Assembly (NCBI GenBank): GCA_012837565.1
Contig: DUQY01000110.1
Location: 1 to 15,240, forward strand
Direction of reading: 5' to 3'
From: Bacteroidales bacterium
GTDB lineage: Bacteria; Bacteroidota; Bacteroidia; Bacteroidales; P3
DNA length: 15,240 bases
Shown here: one piece after another, positions 13,863-15,240 of the stretch
Numbering within the stretch: the stretch's first letter is position 1
How the letters are laid out: each line of letters opens with the position of its first letter
The notes under the pieces: generated by a model
The model's input: the letters and a program-made list of their open reading frames with translations, nothing else
Told to the model about the DNA's origin: nothing
Databases searched by the model: none
Translations under genes and position numbers: made by a program

Positions 13863-15173
13863 TTATTTGCTTACAAAATGATAGTGAGAACCATAACGTT
13901 CAAAAGCAGCTCTATCTAATTCTTCTCTATGATCTGGGTGAGCAACAGAAATAAGTAGTCTTGCTCTTTGTTGTAAGCTCTTTCCATAAAGATTAATTGC
14001 ACCATACTCAGTAACAAACCAGTGAATATGATTTCTCGAAGTAACCACACCAGCTCCAGGAGTTAGTATATTTGCAATCTTTGAAATTCCTTTCTTAGTC
14101 ATTGAAGGCATCGCAATAATAGCCTTACCCCTTTCAGAACGTGAAGCTCCATAAATGTAATCCACCTGTCCACCAACACCACTATAGAACTTAGAACCAA
14201 TGCTATCAGCACAAACCTGACCAGTTAAGTCAATTTGAAGAGCAGAATTGATTGCAGTCATCTTAGGTTGTTGAGCAATAATAAAAGGATCATTAGTATA
14301 AGCCACGTCCATCATTCCAACCATTGGGTTATTGTCGATAAAATCATAAACCTTTTTAGAACCCATTAGGAAAGTAGCAATCATCTTGCCATTATCTAAT
14401 TTCTTATTCTTTCCGTTAATAACACCGCTTTCAACAAGTGGCAAAACGCCATCAGCAAACATTTCAGTATGTATTCCTAAATCTTTATGACTGCCAAGTT
14501 GAGCCAAGACAGCATTAGGGATTGCACCAATACCCATTTGCAAACAAGCACCATCCTCAATAAGCTCAGCACAGAACTTACCAATAATAACTTCCTCGTG
14601 AGTAGGGTCAGAGAAGTGAGCAGGGAAAAGAGGAGCATCATGATCAACAAAAATATCAATAACAGACATTGGAATCATAGCATCACCGTAAGAACGAGGC
14701 ATACATGGATTTACAATTGCAATAACAATTTTAGCCTTTTCAATAGCAGCCAAAGTTGCATCAACAGATGTACCCATAGACACATAACCATGAGCATCCG
14801 GAGGACAAACCTGAAGCATTACAACATCAACAGGAAGATATTCTTGACGATAAAGCTTTTGAGTTTCAGAAAGAAGGATTGGAATATAGTCAGCATAACC
14901 AGCTTGAACACCTTTCCTAACATTACCTCCAACAAAGAAAGCATCATGTTGGAAAACTCCTTCAAACTCTTCACTAGCATAAAGAGCTTCGCCCTCTGTG
15001 TGCAAGTGATGTATATATACATTTTTAAATTCTTTGTTTCTACCTCTCTCAATCATAGCATCAACTAAGCATTGAGGAGTAGCAGCAACTGAAGAAAGGT
15101 GTATATGGTCTCCTGACTTAATCACCTTAACCGCCTCTTGTGGCGTAACCGACTTATATGTTTTTTGTATCAT
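13863..15173 (-). CDS. Acetyl-CoA hydrolase/transferase family protein (carboxylate CoA-transferase)
   Basis: The product belongs to the acetyl-CoA hydrolase/transferase family, whose members move CoA between acyl-CoA and carboxylates such as acetate, butyrate, succinate or 4-hydroxybutyrate in fermentative metabolism. Conserved features are LQMGIGAIPNAV, the catalytic Glu in GIHTEMFADG (residue 237 from the chosen start), GVGGQVDYIYGA, and HWFVTEYGAINLYGKS near the end. Glu237 corresponds closely to Glu238 reported for 4-hydroxybutyrate CoA-transferase, and the length of 436 also fits that subgroup, but substrate cannot be fixed from sequence. An ATG 33 bases further up (15206) is in frame, but it would sit almost on the expected transcription start, so the ATG at 15171-15173 is preferred. 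It abuts ruvX and heads the ruvX-def cluster. Confidence 0.9.
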   Translation of the reverse strand: MIQKTYKSVTPQEAVKVIKSGDHIHLSSVAATPQCLVDAMIERGRNKEFKNVYIHHLHTEGEALYASEEFEGVFQHDAFFVGGNVRKGVQAGYADYIPILLSETQKLYRQEYLPVDVVMLQVCPPDAHGYVSMGTSVDATLAAIEKAKIVIAIVNPCMPRSYGDAMIPMSVIDIFVDHDAPLFPAHFSDPTHEEVIIGKFCAELIEDGACLQMGIGAIPNAVLAQLGSHKDLGIHTEMFADGVLPLVESGVINGKNKKLDNGKMIATFLMGSKKVYDFIDNNPMVGMMDVAYTNDPFIIAQQPKMTAINSALQIDLTGQVCADSIGSKFYSGVGGQVDYIYGASRSERGKAIIAMPSMTKKGISKIANILTPGAGVVTSRNHIHWFVTEYGAINLYGKSLQQRARLLISVAHPDHREELDRAAFERYGSHYHFVSK

Positions 15174-15214
15174 TTTCTTATATGTATTTATCTGATTAAA
15201 TTTCATTTAAGGTG

Positions 15215-15222
15215 CAAAATTA
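15215..15222 (-). promoter_or_regulatory. Bacteroidota -7 element upstream of the CoA-transferase gene
   Basis: Read on the minus strand this is TAATTTTG, an exact TAnnTTTG match and identical to the rimP operon octamer. The -33 element would lie at or beyond the right edge of the window. The expected transcription start is near 15210, which favours the start codon at 15173 over 15206. Confidence 0.55.
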
Positions 15223-15240
15223 CTCAAACATTTTGAAAAG

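Noticed and set aside
14487..15068. A 193-codon open frame on the plus strand opposite the CoA-transferase gene
   Set aside because: It lies wholly antisense to a well-conserved enzyme gene, has low-complexity Asn/Thr/Ser composition and no promoter or domain; it is a shadow of the coding strand.
1..15240. CRISPR array, toxin-antitoxin pair or defence system
   Set aside because: No regularly spaced repeats beyond the short cupin-leader units, and no cas, restriction, toxin or antitoxin genes were recognisable.

Overview
The window is AT-rich chromosomal DNA that looks like a member of the Bacteroidota, most likely the order Bacteroidales. Evidence: promoters match the Bacteroidota -33/-7 pattern (TTTG, about 19-21 bp, TAnnTTTG), Shine-Dalgarno sequences are largely absent, IF-2 is very long with a charged N-terminal region, and housekeeping genes run ruvX-def-TPR lipoprotein and rimP-nusA-infB. 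Genus is not assigned.

Left part (1-3920) is a wrecked, mobile-element-rich segment. A ZIP-family metal transporter gene entering from the left is cut off at about base 126 by an IS1634-type insertion sequence (copy A, about 127-1807). A second, clearly different IS of the same family (copy B, about 1834-3519) lies in the same orientation 26 bp further on. Copy B is flanked by a perfect 29-bp direct repeat, so it inserted after A and next to A's right end. Both transposases are full length with DDE residues in place. Both elements carry a dyad upstream of the transposase ORF whose right arm is repeated across the transposase stop codon. The dyad sequence differs between A and B, but the match within each element is kept. 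The rest of the ZIP gene is not found right of the ISs. Instead there are scraps of an unrecognised reading frame split by an 85-bp near-perfect palindrome.

Middle part (3920-7070, all minus strand) holds a small cupin gene with its own promoter and a CRP/FNR-like dyad, then a two-gene surface-polysaccharide unit (Wzz-type chain-length protein followed at once by an O-antigen ligase/polymerase-like membrane protein) and a tRNA-Arg(CCU) tucked between infB and the wzz-like gene.

Right part (7085-15206, all minus strand) is core housekeeping. rimP-nusA-infB reads from a textbook Bacteroidota promoter whose leader contains a terminator-like hairpin, a candidate attenuator. Upstream of it lie an acetyl-CoA hydrolase/CoA-transferase family gene, ruvX, def and a TPR lipoprotein gene, tightly packed and probably one transcript. 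Together the right part serves translation initiation, transcription elongation, ribosome maturation, N-terminal methionine deformylation and acyl-CoA/carboxylate exchange.
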